Shown here: positions 5,084 through 7,771 of the stretch, one piece after another
Numbering within the stretch: the stretch's first letter is position 1
Layout: every line of letters starts with the position of its first letter
NCBI GenBank assembly: GCA_900769285.1
Contig: CAAGGB010000067.1
Location: 1 to 7,771, forward strand
Origin: Victivallales bacterium
GTDB lineage: Bacteria; Verrucomicrobiota; Lentisphaeria; Oligosphaerales; Oligosphaeraceae
Direction of reading: 5' to 3'
Length of the DNA stretch: 7,771 bases
The notes under the pieces: generated by a model
Database searches by the model: none
Seen by the model: only the letters and a program-made list of their open reading frames with translations
What the model was told of the DNA's origin: nothing
Made by a program: the position numbers and the translations under genes

Positions 5084-7006
5084 ATGAATGAGAAGCTGAA
5101 GAACATCGCGCGGCTGTCAAACCACTATGGCGCCGACCCCGCGTACGTCTTTCTCGGAGGCGGAAACACCTCGGTCAAGGACGGAGACCGCCTCTACATC
5201 AAGCCCAGCGGCGTCCAGCTCGCCAGCATCCGGCCTGAGCAGTTCCTCGAAATCGACCGCACCAGCCTCGCACGGCTCTTCGACACCGCCCTGCCCACCG
5301 ACGTGCAGGCCCGCGAGGCACTCGCCAAGGACATCCTCATGGCCGCCGTCAGACCCTTCGGCGCCGGCCGCCCCTCCGTCGAGACGCCGCTCCATCACCT
5401 CTTCCAGTACACCTACGTCGTCCACCTCCATCCCGCACTCGTCAATGGCATGACCTGCGCCGTCCGCGGACGCGAGACCTGCGCACGGCTCTTCTCCGAC
5501 GCCCTCTGGATGGACTACTGCGACGCCGGCGCCAAGCTCGCGTTCGAGGCGCGGACCGCCCTCGAACGCGCCCAGGCCGACCGCGGCGCACAGCCAAAGG
5601 TCGTCTTCCTCCAGAACCACGGCGTCTTCGTCGCCGCCGACACTCCCGAGGAGGTCGAGGCCATCTACGCCCACATCACCCAGACCCTCACCGATGCCTA
5701 CCAGACCGCCGGCGTCGACACCGAATGGCCCGTCCCCGAGGACGCCGCCACGCAGGATGTCCTCGAACTCGCCCCGCGCCTCCGGCAGCTCCTCGCCGAC
5801 GACGCCGGCCGCCGGCCGTTCGTCCACAACCTCGGGCTCATGGACGCGTTTGCCGGCCCGCTCACGCCGGACCACATCGTCTACGCCAAGTCGTTCGCGT
5901 ACAGCGGCGAGGCGGAGCCCGCCGAGCTGGCGGCGTTCGTCGCCCAGCGCGGGTACCGCCCGAAGGTCGTCTGCGTGCCGGGACGCGCGCTCTTCACGGT
6001 GGCGGATTCCCTGAAGAGCGCCCAGTCCATCGCCATCGCCGTCGTCAACGCGCGCTACATCGAGCAGTTGTCCCAGGCGTTCGGCGGCCCCAAGTACCTC
6101 AACGAGCGCGAGTACACGTTCATCGAGAACTGGGAGGTGGAGTCCTACCGGAGCAAGATGGCCGCGTCCGGCGCGGCGGCCGGACGACTGGACGGCCGCA
6201 TCGCCGTCGTCACCGGCGGCGCACAGGGCTTCGGCCTCGGCATCGCCGAGTGTCTCGCCGCCGAGGGCGCCACGCTCGTCATCGCCGACATGAACGCCGA
6301 GGGCGCGGCGGCGACCGCCCAGCGGCTCTGCGACACCTACGGCGCCGGACGCGCCATCGCCGTCCCCGTCAACGTCTCCAGCGAGGAGTCCGTCGAGCAG
6401 ATGGTCGCCTGCATCACGGACCGCTGCGGCGGCATCGACCTGTTCGTCGCCAACGCCGGCGTCGTCCGCGCCGGCTCCGTCAAGGAGATGTCCCTCAAGG
6501 ACTGGCAGTTCGTGACGGACATCAACTACACCGGGTACTTCCTGTGCGTCAAGCACGCCGCGCGCGTCATGGCGCGGCAGCGCGTCAACGGCGAGGGCCG
6601 CTGGACGGACATCGTGCAGGTCAACTCCAAGTCCGGCCTGGAGGGCTCGAACAAGAACGGCGCCTACGCCGGCTCCAAGTTCGGCACCATCGGACTCACC
6701 CAGTCCTTCGCCAAGGAACTCGTCGAGGACGGCATCAAGGTCAACAGCGTCTGCCCCGGCAACTACCTGGACGGCCCCCTGTGGAGCCACCCCGAGAAGG
6801 GGCTCTTCGTCCAGTACCTCCATGCCGGCAAGGTCCCTGGCGCCAAGACCATCGACGATGTCCGCCGCTTCTACGAGGCCAAGGTCCCCATGGGCCGCGG
6901 CTGCCTCCCCAAGGACGTCGCCCGCGCCATCATGTACTGCGTCGAGCAGGACTACGAGACAGGACAGGCCATCCCCGTCACCGGCGGGCAGATCATGCTC
7001 CACTGA
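5084..7006 (+). CDS. Bifunctional class II aldolase / short-chain dehydrogenase
   Basis: The product is 640 residues and joins two enzymes in one frame. Residues about 1-215 are a class II (zinc) aldolase: GGGNTSVKDG (25-34), KPSG (40-43), likely catalytic Glu100, zinc ligands His114 and His116 in VHLHP and His179 in QNHG. Residues about 216-365 are the connecting region typical of this family (FGGPKYL, ENWEVESYR). Residues about 370-640 are a short-chain dehydrogenase: cofactor motif TGGAQGFG (377-384), NAG (457-459), Ser515, Tyr528 and Lys532 (YAGSK), and PGN (558-560). In the related RhaEW-type enzymes the aldolase splits L-rhamnulose 1-phosphate and the dehydrogenase oxidises the lactaldehyde. 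This protein is shorter and its N-terminus resembles a different subgroup, so a rhamnose or fucose role is plausible but unproven. It is cytoplasmic. Both active sites look intact, and no frameshift or internal stop separates the halves. Confidence 0.9.
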   Translation: MNEKLKNIARLSNHYGADPAYVFLGGGNTSVKDGDRLYIKPSGVQLASIRPEQFLEIDRTSLARLFDTALPTDVQAREALAKDILMAAVRPFGAGRPSVETPLHHLFQYTYVVHLHPALVNGMTCAVRGRETCARLFSDALWMDYCDAGAKLAFEARTALERAQADRGAQPKVVFLQNHGVFVAADTPEEVEAIYAHITQTLTDAYQTAGVDTEWPVPEDAATQDVLELAPRLRQLLADDAGRRPFVHNLGLMDAFAGPLTPDHIVYAKSFAYSGEAEPAELAAFVAQRGYRPKVVCVPGRALFTVADSLKSAQSIAIAVVNARYIEQLSQAFGGPKYLNEREYTFIENWEVESYRSKMAASGAAAGRLDGRIAVVTGGAQGFGLGIAECLAAEGATLVIADMNAEGAAATAQRLCDTYGAGRAIAVPVNVSSEESVEQMVACITDRCGGIDLFVANAGVVRAGSVKEMSLKDWQFVTDINYTGYFLCVKHAARVMARQRVNGEGRWTDIVQVNSKSGLEGSNKNGAYAGSKFGTIGLTQSFAKELVEDGIKVNSVCPGNYLDGPLWSHPEKGLFVQYLHAGKVPGAKTIDDVRRFYEAKVPMGRGCLPKDVARAIMYCVEQDYETGQAIPVTGGQIMLH

Positions 7007-7038
7007 CGGCCCGGACCGCAGGAATGAGAAGCTAGCAC

Positions 7039-7081
7039 GGGGGCCCGCCCGGACGCGACCATCGCGCCCGGGCGGGCCCCC
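7039..7081. terminator. Strong GC hairpin between convergent genes (likely bidirectional terminator)
   Basis: A perfect 14-base-pair stem joins GGGGGCCCGCCCGG (7039-7052) to its complement at 7068-7081. After one A/C mismatch, a further CGCG/CGCG stem (7054-7057 with 7063-7066) closes on the loop ACCAT. It lies 32 bases after the aldolase stop and 30 bases from the stop of the convergent glycosidase. There is no U-run on either side, only GCTTGGTTG to the right, so it would be a non-canonical terminator or a 3' end-protecting structure. Confidence 0.7.
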
Positions 7082-7110
7082 GCTTGGTTGTCTGGCTGAC
7101 CGAGGCGTTG

Positions 7111-7771
7111 TCAGGCCTTCGCGGCGTCGACCTCGAGCCAGGCGCCGTCGAGGCTCTCGGCGCGTGCGAGGAGCCTGAACGCGCCGCTGACGCGGACGGC
7201 GACGCTGATGCGTCCGGCCCACATCCGGCGGTCGGGGCAGGGCACCGGCACATGGTCGGTGATGTCCGAGCCGGTGCCGACGATGCGTCCGCCGCCGATG
7301 CAGTCGAAGTGGACCATGGGTGCGGCGTCCGGCACCTCGCGGCCCTGCGCGTCGAGCGCGGTGCAGGTGAGGACGGCGATGTCCTGGCCGTTGGCGCGGA
7401 CGGGGCCGTTCTCCAGCGTCAGGCGCAGCGCGACGGGGCGTCCCGTCGTCACGCTGGTCTCCTCGGCGACGGGCTTCCCGTCACGGTAGCCGATGACCTT
7501 GAGCTCGCCCGGCGTGTAGGTGACGCTCCACTCCAGGTGGCACCAGGGCTGCACGGGGCGGCGGCCCAGCGACGTGCCGTTCAGCAGCAGCTCGGCCTCC
7601 TCGCAGTTCGTGTAGACCCAGACCTGGATGGGCATTCCCTCCATGCCGCGGTGCGTCCAGTGCGGCAGCGCGTGAATCATCGGGCGCTCCAGCCAGTGCG
7701 ACTGGTTCTGGTAGAATGCGTCCTTCCGCTGCAGGAAGAGGTCGATGGCGCCGGAGGCCGAGCAGACGCGC
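7111..7771 (-). CDS. Glycoside hydrolase family 2 protein, C-terminal part (beta-galactosidase-like)
   Basis: The gene is read leftward, ends at TGA 7113-7111 and stays open to the window edge, so only its last 219 residues are visible. The first visible residues (SGAIDLFLQRKDAFYQNQSHW) match the end of the GH2 TIM barrel, though they are given here only as a landmark. Next comes PMIHALPHW and VWVYTNCEEAELLLNG (about 30-66), typical of the DUF4982-type domain after the barrel, followed by LGRR and TYTPGELKVIGYRDGK. The last hundred residues (LENGPVRANGQDI, then GGGRIVGTGSDITDH) form an Ig-like domain common at GH2 C-termini. The catalytic residues and any signal peptide lie outside the window. 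The likely role is cleavage of beta-galactosides or similar glycans. An ATG at 7680 is internal, since homology continues upstream of it. Confidence 0.88.
   Translation of the reverse strand, partial: RVCSASGAIDLFLQRKDAFYQNQSHWLERPMIHALPHWTHRGMEGMPIQVWVYTNCEEAELLLNGTSLGRRPVQPWCHLEWSVTYTPGELKVIGYRDGKPVAEETSVTTGRPVALRLTLENGPVRANGQDIAVLTCTALDAQGREVPDAAPMVHFDCIGGGRIVGTGSDITDHVPVPCPDRRMWAGRISVAVRVSGAFRLLARAESLDGAWLEVDAAKA

Noticed and set aside
5117..7222. A 701-codon open frame on the minus strand opposite the aldolase gene
   Set aside because: Composition is an Asp/Gly/Val-rich shadow with no recognisable motif; the plus-strand product has intact aldolase and dehydrogenase active sites.
7111..7680. 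A complete 189-residue gene starting at ATG 7680
   Set aside because: The same frame stays open to the window edge, and the 30 residues upstream match the end of a GH2 catalytic barrel, so the ATG is internal.

Overview
The window is a very GC-rich piece of bacterial chromosome with five genes, all but one complete, and a low-complexity repeat at its left edge. The mix of a divergent FtsA/FtsZ pair, a secreted multidomain acetyl-esterase, a GH2 glycosidase and a class II aldolase-dehydrogenase fusion suggests a saccharolytic member of the PVC group, most likely Kiritimatiellota or Lentisphaerota. This placement is an inference from gene content; no rRNA or other marker is present.

Layout: positions 1-133 hold a purine-rich tandem array (9-base unit AGTGACGAG with A/G spacers) that runs off the left edge. 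Positions 134-321 are a non-coding, G-rich stretch with hairpins that probably contains the 3' end of the next transcript. A secreted CE7-like esterase lies on the minus strand (322-2331). A 280-base divergent intergenic region follows, with a good sigma-70-type promoter facing right. On the plus strand come ftsA (2612-3889), an FtsZ homologue (3917-5038) and a bifunctional class II aldolase/short-chain dehydrogenase (5084-7006), with gaps of 27 and 45 bases, so they are probably co-transcribed. A strong GC hairpin (7039-7081) separates them from a convergent, partial GH2 glycosidase on the minus strand (7111 to beyond 7771).

The standout is the cell-division pair. The FtsZ homologue has the overall FtsZ layout, but the T7 synergy loop that supplies the catalytic acidic residues reads N-V-K-F-E-H instead of N-x-D-x-x-D. 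The phosphate-binding T4 loop reads GGKTGTR instead of GGGTGTG, and the T3 loop region is shortened by about 20 residues. Its extreme C-terminus nevertheless keeps an almost canonical FtsA-binding peptide (LDIPTYIRKN). FtsA in turn keeps a C-terminal amphipathic membrane helix but has changes in its own phosphate motifs. This looks like a division scaffold that kept its membrane-tethering logic while losing or remodelling GTP hydrolysis. The pair also sits outside any visible dcw cluster, surrounded by carbohydrate-utilisation genes.

A second unexpected pattern is a sharp switch in synonymous codon choice inside genes (leucine CTG to CTC), both in ftsZ near position 4188 and in the esterase between about 1920 and 2050.
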